A stretch of 64,000 nucleotides of DNA from Dryocosmus kuriphilus (GCA_038277395.1 CM076197.1:84367951-84431950); one strand, 5' to 3'. Shown: positions 9,839-19,524, numbered from the stretch's first letter. Numbers and translations are program-made. Notes: a model not told the origin generated them from the letters alone.

Positions 9839-9996
9839 GAAAAAAACTAGACTACGTCAGGGGACACAGGACAGAAGTGAAACTTCATTGCACAATTTTA
9901 ACATGCAATTCTTTGTCAACTGTAAAATTATATGCTAAAATTGTCCATTGAAGTTTCACTTCTGTCCTGTGTCCCCCGACACAGTCTAGTTTTTTC
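9839..9996. mobile_element. MITE-like element with ~60-bp terminal inverted repeats
   Basis: The ends pair as AAAAAACTAGACT...AGTCTAGTTTTTT, and the arms share GGACACAGGACAGAAGTGAA on opposite strands. The interior (~35 bp) is AT-rich. No coding capacity and no clear target-site duplication was seen. A small foldback element of unassigned superfamily. Confidence 0.8.
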
Positions 9997-10213
9997 TCCC
10001 CAAAGTAAATATGTTAAAATTGTACAATTTTAAATCACTCTTATGACATTTTTCTCTATCTCTCTTAATTAAATTTTTTCATGCGCATTTACTTTTACAT
10101 ATAAGTTTAAATAAAAAATAATTATTTAATGGAAATAATACAACAAATAATTGGTTGGCCGACAAATGATTCCGTTGTCTCCGTGTAGTGTATACCTACA
10201 TTGTGCAGTGAGA

Positions 10214-10225
10214 GGGGGGGGGGGG
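10214..10225 (+). repeat. Poly-G tract (12 G), expanded in the other arm
   Basis: Twelve G followed by GAGAGA. The matching tract in the right arm (53125-53318) is 194 bases of C with one A. Confidence 0.9.
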
Positions 10226-10322
10226 AGAGAGAGCACCATTCTCTTCTTTCACTACATTGGAATGTGGTGACGTCAAGTATATCGTTTCACTCCCAGTCTT
10301 GTATCCCATAAGAAGTTTCAGT

Positions 10323-10562
10323 TCAATAAGAATTCACTTCAGGATAAGTTTCTTTTATCAGAGATGAGGAGGGAGATTGCTCAACCTGTGGAAAAGGAAA
10401 ATGCGTAAGAATTGGGTTGATAAACGCATCAACTTTGCGGGTGGAACTTAAGTTACTTCGTTGGTCCAGATTTCCAGCTGTTGCGTGCCAATAAATGATG
10501 AAAGTTAGAGAAATGTAGAAATCAGTTACCACCGTAGTTACTAGTATGAAAAAAATTATCAC
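10323..10562 (-). CDS. Hypothetical 79-aa ORF with hydrophobic N-terminus
   Basis: The N-terminal ~25 residues (MIIFFILVTTVVTDFYISLT...) are hydrophobic and could be a signal or membrane anchor; the rest is polar. The frame is identical in the right arm (52796-53035), which reflects recent duplication and not necessarily selection. No family recognised. Confidence 0.2.
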   Translation of the reverse strand: MIIFFILVTTVVTDFYISLTFIIYWHATAGNLDQRSNLSSTRKVDAFINPILTHFPFPQVEQSPSSSLIKETYPEVNSY

Positions 10563-10794
10563 GAGTGCAAACAGTATTCAAAATTATTTACCATCAGAAT
10601 ATTACATATTTAATAATATATAATTATTTTCAATTATTATTAAATAGTCGTTTAATATTTAAAACGTTCATTTTAAATGTTTAACCGTTTTTCATAAGGC
10701 AATGTTTCGTCTATGAATTAATGTCTTTTGCCGGCTTCGGTAGCCCGCAATTCTGTAGATTCTTCCTCGGATTTTTGGGTCCGTTCTAAATGGT

Positions 10795-11195
10795 AACATT
10801 TTTTTCGTACAGAATAAATTAAATTGTCATTTCGTACATAAAAAATAAATCATATTTTTCTTACATTGGAACATTATTTAAGTTGGACGTTTTATACATG
10901 TACATTTTGTACATGATTTTTCGTACAGGTCAAAAAATTAAAAATTGCATTCCATTCAGATTAAAAACATAGAAACTTTTTTGGCTTTAATGTAGTGAGA
11001 TATTTTATATAGATCGGAAAAAAATACTTGATGGTAATTTTAAAGCATCGGCATTTCGTACAAAAAAAAATATTAAAGGTGGTATTTCATACAGATTGAT
11101 TATTTAAAAATTTAATTCACTTTTTCATACATAGAAAAGATATAATGCTATTTCGTACAGACTTAAAAATTAGTGTGATATTTCTTACAGATCCA
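10795..11195. repeat. Degenerate TTTCGTACA-rich repeat
   Basis: Variants of ATTTCGTACAG recur about ten times in 400 bp (for example near 10803, 10833, 10918, 11052, 11082, 11152, 11180) in AT-rich DNA, at irregular 30-130-bp spacing. No coding potential. Confidence 0.6.
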
Positions 11196-11334
11196 TCAAT
11201 TTTTGTTTTGTTTTCGACAACTTTAAAATCATTTTTTCTTGAACTACTAAAAATACCGATCATGAAAGGCACATAACTTCGGAGAAAATTGAGTTTCTCA
11301 TTTGACCCCATATTTTCATCTCGACCCGATCTCT

Positions 11335-12180
11335 CCTATTTCATCGAGTTGTCTTTGGCTCTGGCTCAGCACTCACGGAGCAGCGATGAAACACCACTGC
11401 TGATTGTGCTAGTTATCTCAAGAGCAGCATGCCCCGTTCTACATAAGTATCATTGCGATATCTGGAGGGTAATGCTCCCGTTACAGTAACAAGTATCCAC
11501 TGGCACAATACGTTTGATAAGCTGTCACCAAGTCCTACACTCAGGAGCTGGCGTAGATTCTGACTTTGGATTCACGAAGAGTTGAGAGAAATACAATTTA
11601 ACAACTTGCTTCTTGCATTGCATTCACATGACGGTCATGGCACTCTATTTCATCGAGTTATCTCTGGCTCTGCATTCACGGAGCGGCCATGCTATTCCAC
11701 ATCATCGTGTCACCTCTGGGTCTGCATTCACAGTACGGCGATGTCACTTGATTTCATCGAGTTGTATCTGGCTCTGCATTGACGGAGCGGCGATGCTACT
11801 CCATATTATCGACTTGTCTATGGCATTGCATTCACGAGGAGGCTATGCTAGTCCATTTCATCTATTTGTCTCTGAATCTGAATTCACAGGACGGCGATGG
11901 CGCTCTATTACATTGAGTTGTCTCTGGCTCTGGTTCTGCATTCACAGGGCGGCAGTGTAACTCTATTTCAGCGAGTTGTCTCTGGCTCTGCGTTCACGGG
12001 GCGACGCGGCGATGCTAGTCCATTTCATAAAGTTGTCTCTGGTTCTGGCTTTGGCTCTGCATTCACGGCGCAGCCATACTCATTCATTTCATCGAGTTGT
12101 TTCTGGTTCTGGTTCTGAATTCAGAGGGTGGCGTTGGCCACATATTTGATCAAGTTGTCTCTGGCTCTGCATTGGTCTTA
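11335..12180. repeat. Minisatellite, ~57-66 bp unit, ~13 copies
   Basis: The unit core TTTCATCGAGTTGTCTCTGG is followed by CTCTGCATTCACGGAGCGGC and GATG. Units vary in length by extra GGTTCTG/GGCTCTG hexamer-like inserts. The short reading frames here repeat the same peptide motif and are not treated as genes. Confidence 0.9.
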
Positions 12181-12269
12181 CTTGTTTCATGAAAAATTAT
12201 GTGTCTTTAAATCCAGGACAATCATGTTACGTGGTGAGGTGAAAAAGTTGGTACAAAATTACAAGTAGT

Positions 12270-12830
12270 ACAGTCGTCATGGAATACCCTGGAATTCTGG
12301 TAATGTACCGTATACTTTAATACTTATAATCTTCGAGAAAGTTCTGAAAGATTTGCCGCGAATCTATGTCAAAAAATTAGAGAAAAGTAATTGTTTAAAA
12401 CAAATTGTTATGATACCAACTGAAACTAAAATTCAAGCAAGTTGAAATAGTTTAGTTGCATTCATGATGGAGTACGTGGTGGACGTGCACTGTGGAGGGC
12501 TTTAAATTCTCAGTAAGAAAATTTCTATTGAAAGAATTGGCTATATTACCAATCAGTGATGATGATGATACTATCACAAAGCAATATACTTTTCTCTTTT
12601 ATACACTCTGTAAGTGGAACTACGTTCCGTCAGAATATAAGTTTAGGAACATTTGGGTAGAGTACAGTTGTCGCAGAATACCCTGGAATTCTGGTAGTGT
12701 ACCATATACTTTGATACCTGTAATCTTCGAGAGCATTTTGAAAGACTCGTCACAAATTTGTGTCAAAAAATTAGAGAGAAATAATTGGTTGGAACAATTT
12801 GTAAAAATACAAACTGAAATTGTTGATATG
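12270..12830. repeat. Pair of ~160-bp diverged direct repeats
   Basis: 12272-12430 and 12668-12830 share GAATACCCTGGAATTCTGGT, ATCTTCGAGA and TGTCAAAAAATTAGAGA at about 80% identity by eye. The second copy lies inside the 164-aa ORF, so the first may be a partial older duplicate of that gene. Confidence 0.75.
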
Positions 12831-12986
12831 CTTGATTTGAACTATCCATCGCTACAGAGTTTGCGGGAGATGTTTATAGTTAATGATATCAAATGCACAC
12901 ATCATAGGTATAAAAATTATTTTAATTGCGCAATTGAAAATGTAATGTTATTAAAAAACTGGATGTCTTTAAAGCCGTTCGGTTAG
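12492..12986 (+). CDS. Unrecognised 164-aa protein
   Basis: The best unassigned coding frame in this part of the arm. It begins MEGFKFSVRKFLLKELAILP, has an acidic DDDD run near residue 25, a long helical-looking segment and a Cys/His-rich stretch (KCTHHRYKNYFNC) near the C-terminus. It ends naturally at 12986. A partial duplicate of its middle lies just upstream. The right-arm counterpart (about 50365-50860) has a frameshift. It may belong to the viral region, but no homology was recognised. No TATA/initiator pair was seen. Confidence 0.4.
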   Translation: MEGFKFSVRKFLLKELAILPISDDDDTITKQYTFLFYTLCKWNYVPSEYKFRNIWVEYSCRRIPWNSGSVPYTLIPVIFESILKDSSQICVKKLERNNWLEQFVKIQTEIVDMLDLNYPSLQSLREMFIVNDIKCTHHRYKNYFNCAIENVMLLKNWMSLKPFG

Positions 12987-13158
12987 AATAGGTTTTATGT
13001 CATAAAGACAAGGAAATCTTATATTTAAATTATATACTACTTATAGAAAGCAGCCGTCTGAGTCTGGCGGTTCGCATTCCGCTTTCCAAGATGATGGCCA
13101 TTGAGGTGAGTTTCTTCTTGCAAAAGCAGTTGACTGTTTTTCAATTGGCGTTTCATAC

Positions 13159-13341
13159 TTATTTCAATAGCTGCTGCTCTACTTGATCTAGAGCTTTCTC
13201 GTTTTCTAGATACGCCCTACTTGCAGCTATGAGTTTTCTGGTTGGTTCATGAATAGAGATACTTGCCGATCGTGAGTGTTGATCCTGTATTAACGTTGCG
13301 GAGAGATTGGAGACATCGAGATGCAGAATAGGCTCGTACAT
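13159..13341 (-). CDS. Hypothetical 60-aa ORF
   Basis: MYEPILHLDVSNLSATLIQD... to QQLLK, with a predicted helical C-terminal half. It is identical in the right arm (50011-50193). No promoter or domain recognised. Confidence 0.25.
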   Translation of the reverse strand: MYEPILHLDVSNLSATLIQDQHSRSASISIHEPTRKLIAASRAYLENEKALDQVEQQLLK

Positions 13342-13669
13342 AATTACTCAGGCAGTCGTTTGTCCCGTAAATCGAGGAAATCGGATCCAGGATGAACATT
13401 GCTAGAAGAGTACTAGGTACCTAGCACTCCACCCAGAAGCGGAGCGGTGCGTTTAGTGGCGCATGGAACGAGGCTGGAGTAGTTCAAGGACTCAGTCCTG
13501 GAAGGCATCGTATTGGGCTAGCAATATTCATTGTGGACCCCAATTTCTCAGCGACCAGTTCTCAGTCCTGGATTCTGATCATAATCCAAAATATCTAGAA
13601 TTTTCTTTCAAATTTCCGCTGCAAAGGAATTTACCGTTCGTGGTCATTATCTCGGAGGACGGTAAGTAA

Positions 13670-13984
13670 GGTCACTGTTATCTCGACTTTATGAATAAGT
13701 GAGATCCCTAAGGTGCCACATGACTTGTCATAAAAATACAGGTAGGTGACGCATAACATGTGAGGGTGTTGTGCGATTCCCCTATTGTTGCTTAAGTGAA
13801 TTGTGGGTGTGACCAGTTTAGCGAGGATGCTATACTGGGGAAGGGAATAGGAAGAGTGATTGTCGAGTGTTGGAGGTCTAGCGAGTGAGCGTCAGTAAAA
13901 ATTGACTCCAGCCCGGGGAATCGAACCCTTGGCCGCCGGCTCGAAAGCCCGATGCGCTAACCACTGCGGCAACCACGGAATCGG
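13670..13984 (-). mobile_element. tRNA-derived SINE
   Basis: The minus-strand head (13984-13908) resembles a tRNA: a box A-like GCAGTGGTTAGCGCATC, a GC-rich anticodon-like hairpin, and a perfect box B GGTTCGATTCC at 13927-13917. The acceptor ends cannot pair, so it is not a working tRNA. A tRNA-unrelated body follows down to about 13670. Transcription would be by RNA polymerase III from the internal boxes. Exact tail and target duplication were not resolved. Confidence 0.75.
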
Positions 13985-14127
13985 TGACGAGTTAAATACA
14001 GTCAACTGATCACCTTACTGCTTCACCGCTACCACTCAAGTCAGTCTTCGGGGTAGAAAGGGGGAAGCTATGTGACGTGTACCATGTACCACGTTACACC
14101 AGTGAAGAAATTGTATGTCTTACAGCT

Positions 14128-14420
14128 GCCGTCGGCAGTCTATGCAGAGACTCCTCGAACATCGACTTTGGAAGTGCATGGAGCATAGAGCACTGGAGTA
14201 TAGAACAGTGGAGTATACAGCAGTAAATGAGTTTATCGCGAAAAAAGCCTCAAATTCAAAGCGCTAATGTCTGCGAATAAGAGTGCGAATAAGAGAGTGA
14301 GTTGGATAAAGGTGAGTTTTGCAGGTGCCGTCGACACTCTCTGCAGAGACTCCTCGAACTTTGAAGTTGCCGCGATAAACTCATCCGAAGCCCTATACTC
14401 TATGGTAGTATACATATGGG
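14128..14420. repeat. ~200-bp direct repeat pair
   Basis: CAGAGACTCCTCGAAC, followed by TTTG-AAGT, occurs at about 14144 and 14343. GAGTTTATCGCG at 14228 and its reverse complement CGCGATAAACTC at 14371 add an inverted component. Short frames on both strands here are not convincing genes. Confidence 0.6.
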
Positions 14421-14866
14421 GCTACGGAGGCACCTCACAAGGTAAAATAGGAATACAGTACGGCGCATTGCCTAGCTACAGGCTTCAGAGTCAGGGTTCT
14501 GTTCTAGACTAAAACCAGCCATTGAGTTACTGTTAGTACGTAACTCTGTTTGTAAGGTAGAAATCTGATACAGGTAAAATCAGCCATTTACCGACAGTTA
14601 GTTACCATTTGTCGGTAAGCTAGGAATCTGACACAGGTAAAACCATCGGTCATTAAGGTATGAATCTGACACAGGTAAAACCAGCAGTCAGTAAGGCAGG
14701 AATCTGATACAGGTAAACCAACCCTTTACCGACAGTTAGTTACCGTTAATAGGTAAGCTGGGAATTTGACACAGGTAAAACTAGCCATTTATCGGCAGTT
14801 AGATAGTTACCGTTTGTCGGCAATGTAGGAATCTGACACAGGTAAAAACAGTCATTTGACGACAGG
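14420..14866 (+). repeat. Iteron-like repeats with dyads (candidate viral control region or origin)
   Basis: Four ~62-66-bp direct repeats and two shortened 38-bp ones, each ending (A/T)GGAATCTGACACAGGTAAAA or a variant, lie between about 14512 and 14866. The full unit holds a 9-bp dyad, TTACCGACA ... TGTCGGTAA (14588-14618). The preceding block (14420-14512; CAGTACGGC, then TCAGGGTTCTGTT) and one unit recur upstream of PolB copy C (29930-30110). A degenerate copy lies at about 19015-19080. Directly repeated dyads beside a replication gene suggest an origin or terminal region, which is inference only. Confidence 0.6.
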
Positions 14867-14879
14867 CGATGGTGGCTTG

Positions 14880-15454
14880 TGTCCGAATTCAGATAATAAC
14901 GAAGTACGGCAGGTTTCTGAGCTAGAAGGTTCTATTCCAGGCTAAACGTCTGTACTTAACTGTGTGTGTAACTAATTTAACGATTTTTTTAAAAAGTTAG
15001 CTTAAAAAATATCGAAAATTTCTACCCACCGCAATGTCTCAAAGTCCCTCGATGCTTGGAACAATGTTAGAGCGTGAAATTCAATCCATCGATTTGCTAA
15101 GAATCCATCCTTTGAAAGTAACGAAATTCCATAGCTAAAATTTGAGCAAAGCGGAAAACGCAGAAAATTTGAACTCAACTTTTTCACCTCATCTATAAAT
15201 TAAAACTAAGTAAATTAAAGTAATGCAAAGCAGTAAACATACGAAATTTGTATTTAACTTATTTTTTCCTTATCTCCTAATTAAAACTAAACAAATTAAG
15301 GTAATAAGTACACAGTCAGCTCATCTGTAAGTTTCATAATTTATTACTCACAAATTTTCCTCAATACATAAAAATTTAATTATTGAATATATTCAATTTC
15401 GAACAGATTATACGAGTATTTTCCTCCAAAGTAGTAAAAAAAGAGTTTTTTAGC
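14880..15454. other. AT-rich stretch without recognisable gene
   Basis: Contains a diverged direct repeat pair of ~75 bp (15169-15245 and 15248-15320, sharing AATTAAAACTAA). A GAAGTACGGCAGGTTT block near 14900 echoes the iteron region. No gene was seen. Confidence 0.45.
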
Positions 15455-15700
15455 CTAGACCGCTACTTCCGTCTTCTCAAATGCATCCTTATAGTGCGGA
15501 TTCTCAAAAATTTTGTTCATTCTGTTGGGTACGTAGACTGTAATCTCATTCTCCAACTCCGCAAACTTTGTGCCGTATTTAGCTTGAATTTTACTAATTT
15601 TCGAAACAGCGTACTTTTTTCTCACTCTAAGGTCAGACAACGATTTCACAGGCAAAATATCTTCCATCCGACTAAATTTGTTCATAACGCTGAGATCCAT
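15455..15700 (-). CDS. 81-aa basic protein divergent from PolB, possibly an OB-fold ssDNA-binding protein
   Basis: The start at 15700 is the first ATG after the initiator at 15750; an upstream in-frame ATG at 15796 precedes the TATA box and is not expected in the mRNA. The product is Lys-rich, with SLSDLRVRKKYAVSKISKIQ, then KYGTKFAELENEITVYVPNR. I associate this pattern (basic strand, KYG, alternating strand, hydrophobic-P-x-R) with small proteins near invertebrate Polinton-type PolB genes and with OB-fold proteins; this is from memory and tentative. Divergent transcription with PolB fits a replication helper. The right-arm copy (47643-47888) is intact. Confidence 0.5.
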   Translation of the reverse strand: MDLSVMNKFSRMEDILPVKSLSDLRVRKKYAVSKISKIQAKYGTKFAELENEITVYVPNRMNKIFENPHYKDAFEKTEVAV

Positions 15701-15746
15701 CTTCTCCGGATAATTAATAACTTTGTACTCTGTATGTTTGATGGTA

Positions 15747-15781
15747 GACTGAAGCCTTTGCAATCCGATGCTGCTTTTATA
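15747..15781 (-). promoter_or_regulatory. Core promoter of the 81-aa gene (TATA -31, TCAGTC initiator)
   Basis: Minus-strand TATAAAAG occupies 15781-15774 and TCAGTC 15752-15747, with the initiator A at 15750, exactly 31 bp from the first T. A heat-shock-type triplet (15807-15819) lies 26 bp upstream. Confidence 0.8.
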
Positions 15782-15806
15782 TGTCAGTACCCCCACTCTA
15801 TCTACA

Positions 15807-15991
15807 TTCTAGAAGGTTCAAGGCATACGCATCAATTGTCTCGAGATTTCCTTAAAGGAATTTTCTAGAAGCGTCTAGAAGATTCTCCGAGTTCTCGAAG
15901 CAAACAGGTAGGTTGTATCGGGGTTTCCCAAGTTCTCGAAATGTTTCACCACGCATACTCATGGTTCAACGAGTTCTTGAAGCTTCTAGAA
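15807..15991. promoter_or_regulatory. Cluster of heat-shock elements between divergent viral promoters
   Basis: Alternating GAA/TTC units spaced by two bases: TTCTAGAAGGTTC at 15807-15819 (three units), TTCTAGAA at 15863-15870 followed by GAAGATTC and TTCTCGAA (15878-15899), and TTCTTGAAGCTTCTAGAA at 15974-15991 (four perfect units). This is the binding pattern of heat shock factor trimers. The cluster lies between the 81-aa gene and PolB copy A. The whole cluster is deleted in the right arm. Confidence 0.7.
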
Positions 15992-16292
15992 AGATCCTCC
16001 ACCATAACTTCTGGCAGAGACGCTTCGAGAAGAATGTTAGAAATCTAAATGATTTACAGAAGCGAAACAAAACAGATTCCAAAATTTCTCCAATTTTGAA
16101 ACTTTGCAGATATTTCGAAAATGGTACGAGATATGCAAAAACGGACAAAATTTTCATTCTAACAGAAAAGTTTCTCAAACCGCTCCAACTAATCCACTAA
16201 AAATGCCCAAATTCCGAAATTTGAAGATATCTCGAAAACGGTAAGAGATACGATAGAACCTAGAAAAAACTTCTAGGCAGTTTGGATCGGCC

Positions 16293-16327
16293 TATAAAAG
16301 CGGTAGCGGAACGAAACGCAATCAGTT
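16293..16327 (+). promoter_or_regulatory. Core promoter of PolB copy A (TATA -31, TCAGTT initiator)
   Basis: TATAAAAG at 16293-16300 and TCAGTT at 16322-16327, initiator A at 16324, 31 bp apart. The surrounding GGATCGGCCTATAAAAGCGG and GCAATCAGTTCAGTGTTGTC are conserved in the promoter of copy C (29770-29830), which supports function in the ancestral element. Confidence 0.8.
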
Positions 16328-16554
16328 CAGTGTTGTCTATGAAATGTTTCCCATCGAAAGCAAGAAGAAAAAATATTAAAGAATCTCCATTGCAATTTTT
16401 TGAGCTTATTAGTGACTTAAATATTGACTTTTATAAGTGACTTTTATATTTGGTGAAAGAAAATTATACTCGACGAGTAGTGCAGTTTAAGACTTTATTA
16501 GTGACTTTACTATTATTGACTTTTATAAGTGACTTTTGTAACTGGTGAAAACAA

Positions 16555-18933
16555 ATGATACTCGACGAGTTTGTGAAACTTATTCCCACTATCGATGATG
16601 TATTGACCATAATGTCATCCTCTGGTAACACACCGCTGGATAAAGTGGTCAAGTGGAAAAATGATTGCTGGCTGTGTCTAAAGACAGTGAGAAGAGAACT
16701 CTATAGAAGCAAACCACCGCTGTCTTCAAGTAAAAAACAGAAGTGCTTAAATATAATTAAAAAAATAGGATGCCTCAATGCTCATTTCGATGTATTGACA
16801 AAGAATGTGCGTTGATGCCCATCTATTTCACATAGATGTTCTTGCCTTCCTGGATGATGCTGAATGACTGTTTATTACACAAATGGGTCAGGCATTGCGG
16901 AACATATGGCTTTAAAAATCAGCGCTGTGCTTCTTACGTATTACACGAAAATTTCCAAGGATACGCCCGAAGATGAAAATTTTAAATCAAGCAGTGAAGC
17001 CATATACTACACTATAGATTTGAAACTATTGTTTAAAACATATGCAAGACACCCGGTTTTGAAAGAGATGAAGGAGTTTGAAGAAAAAGACTCTGGATGG
17101 ACTTTAAACTCAACTGTGAAACTTTCTGTGAATATGAGCAAGCTTAATCCAATGAAGGGCAGTTTCTACATCGAACTTCCGCCATGGATTAAGAGAAAAG
17201 AAGCTTGTGTCAATGTGCAAAACAACGACGATAACGATTGTTTCAAGTGGGCCGTACTGTCGACCATGCATCGAACTAACAGCAAAGACTTTGCTAAACG
17301 TGTATCCAGCTGTCATCAATACAAGGATTAGCTGGATTTGTCTGATATCAGGTTCCCAGTTGCCCTGAAAGATGTGCCTAAATTTGAAAAAAAAAAAACA
17401 ACACATCAGTGAATGTACGAGTATACAGTCTTATTAAAAAGAAGGAAAAATAATTCACGGTGGTTCTTCTTTATCTCACTTCACAAAAAAGAGCCAAGCA
17501 TGTGAAGAAGAAGAAGAAGAAGAAGAAGAAGAATATCAGGACAGCAGACTCCAAACATTCAGCTTCCACTACGTTTGGATAAAATACCTTTCTCGATTAG
17601 TCTATAGATAATTGTCTGCAAGTAAAAACAGAGAATATATCTGTCACCGATGTCTACACTATGTCATGCAAATAGAAAAGCTGGTTGCTCACACTGAAGA
17701 TTGTGTAAAATTGAGTTATTTCAAAGTAGTGCTTCCAGAACTTGGGAAGAAATTTATTCAATTAAAAAATTTCAAGAATCGAGAGAGAACTCCTTTTATC
17801 ATTTGTGCAAATTGTGAGTTACTGCTAATACCTGTTGACGATGATGTGACATCGGATAATACTTCACGTGCAGCAACGACGATTCATTATATTTCTACGA
17901 GTCCAGTCTCGATGACGTCGAACCAGCAAAGTGGTTTGCTCTGGATTTTCTGGAAATTGCAAAGAAGTGTGACAAGATTCTTACATATTTAGTTCCCATG
18001 CAAAAATTGGTTTTCGAGGAACAGGATCCCTTCATCGATGCCACAACTTGTCACATCTTTAGAAGCCATTACATTCAACAATGAAGAAGGTGCATGAACA
18101 CTTCATCTGACAGTAAGATACCGTGGACCTGCGCACGAGCACTGTAACAAGCCTATCAAAATTCAAACACCATACCTGTTGTATTTCACAATCTGTGTGG
18201 GTGTGATGCTCACTTTATCATTCCTGATATTGCTACACAATTTGAAGGCGAAGTTAAAGTTCTCGCACTTAATAAATAAAAATACATCTCATTCACAAAT
18301 TATGTTCAGGAAACTCAAGTAAAATTTAGATTTATTGACTCATTCCGATTTATGGCCTCTTTCCTAGGAGAGTTAGCGCCATACCTCACCGAGTACAAAG
18401 CACAAAATTTTCAATGCAGTGTTCTCCGGTTTCGAGAGACAGAAAATTGAGCTTCTCACGAGGAAGTGTGTTCTTCTCTATGAATACCTGAACTCAAGGC
18501 ATAGGCTCAAAGAAACACAGCTGCCACCAAAAGAAAAATTCTGTAGTACTTTAAACGATTCGGCATTATGTGATGAAGGTTATGAACACACACAACAGGT
18601 ATGGTGTGCATTTAATATCAAGACACTCGGCGAATACGTGAAGCTTTACACTAAAACTGACGTGCTGTTGTTGGCTGACATCTTTGAAAATTTGCGAAAA
18701 CAGTGTCTCCAGGCTTAAGACCTAGATCCAGCGCACTACTACACCATTCCAGGCTTGACATGGAACGCCACGCTCAAATATACCAAGGTAAGATTGGAAC
18801 CCGTCACTGACGTTGATATGCTGTTGACGGTTGAGCAAGGCAAAAAGGGTGAAGTGAGTCAATGCTCCAACCGATATGCCATTGCCAACAATTAATACAT
18901 ACCAGGTTTTAACGAGGACGGGAGAGATCGGGA
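16555..18933 (+). pseudogene. Polinton/adintovirus-like PolB, copy A, N-terminal to middle part
   Basis: Remains of a protein-primed type B DNA polymerase, read through several frames: 16555-16815, 16864-17331 (NMSKLNPMKGSFYIELPPW and a CFKWAVLS block), 17504-17990 (GAA-repeat-encoded Glu run, then HYVWIKYLSRLV, LKNFKNRERTPFI), 18180-18430 (exonuclease II-type GYDAHF equivalent degraded to GCDAHF, and DSFRFMASFLGEL), 18419-18718 (TRKCVLLYEYLNSR, QLPPKEKFCSTL, KTDVLLLADIFENL). Exonuclease motif I is mutated: the DFE seen in copy B reads NCE here. The copy stops at the poly-G run near 18934, before polymerase motifs A-C. Multiple stops and shifts. Confidence 0.85.
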
Positions 18934-18954
18934 GGGGGGGGGGGGGGGGGGGGG
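18934..18954 (+). repeat. Poly-G tract (21 G)
   Basis: Replaces PolB coding sequence at the truncation point of copy A. The right-arm equivalent (45252-45262) is 11 C. Confidence 0.9.
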
Positions 18955-19079
18955 AATGTTGTCGTCAACTCTTTACAACCGCGACAGACAGATGACGCAA
19001 CTGCTGTCTGCAGTAAACAAGGTTCTGTTCCATGCTAAGTAACTATTACCCTCAGTCGGTAGTGGAGATTCCTGACCTG

Positions 19080-19264
19080 AATACAATGTTGAATCAATGT
19101 TGAATTAATGTCAAACCAACGATGAATCAATTTTGAACCAACGATGATGCAATGTTGAACCAATGATGAATCAATGTTGCACCAACGATGAATCAACGTT
19201 GAACCAACGATGAACAAATTTTGAACCAACGATGAACCTATCTTGAACCAAAAATGAACCAATG
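19080..19264. repeat. ~30-bp degenerate tandem repeat
   Basis: Alternating TTGAACCAACGATGAATCAA-like units, about 6-12 copies depending on unit definition. A minus-strand frame across it is a repeat artefact. Confidence 0.85.
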
Positions 19265-19476
19265 GTAAACTAAATTATGAGATTCACTATACAAATTATA
19301 CGCTTGCACTAACTAGATGTAAGGTTATTGATAAATAAGAAAAGCAATTCATTTTCATATATATATCCTTCTATTATATAAAAAACTTTTTAGGTGGTGA
19401 CTGCGAATATCGCATAAGGAAGAACGAAGAATGGAACTCGACCATCAGTCTGGTGGCGAAGGTCGCGCGCGTCACA

Positions 19477-19511
19477 TATATAAATATATTTTGTGTGTAG
19501 CTGTTTTATCA
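19477..19511 (+). promoter_or_regulatory. Possible promoter of the basic ORF
   Basis: TATATAAA at 19477-19484, with a TCATGTT initiator-like site about 34 bp downstream. Weaker than the other viral promoters; no perfect heat-shock element was seen. Confidence 0.35.
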
Positions 19512-19524
19512 TGTTCATTGCGTC

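Noticed and set aside
11582..12118. Repetitive SGSAF/ALHSR-type frames
   Set aside because: Translations of the ~60-bp minisatellite, not genes.
13908..13984. Functional tRNA gene
   Set aside because: Box B is perfect, but the acceptor ends do not pair and the sequence continues as a SINE body.
14233..14512. Overlapping 60- and 81-aa frames on opposite strands
   Set aside because: They lie in a direct/inverted repeat block and have no homology or promoter.
14420..14866. CRISPR array
   Set aside because: Repeats of 62-66 bp are contiguous and degenerate, without unique spacers, and the host is a eukaryote.
15383..15868. 161-aa plus-strand frame
   Set aside because: Antisense to the 81-aa gene, which has the promoter and better composition; it also crosses that promoter.
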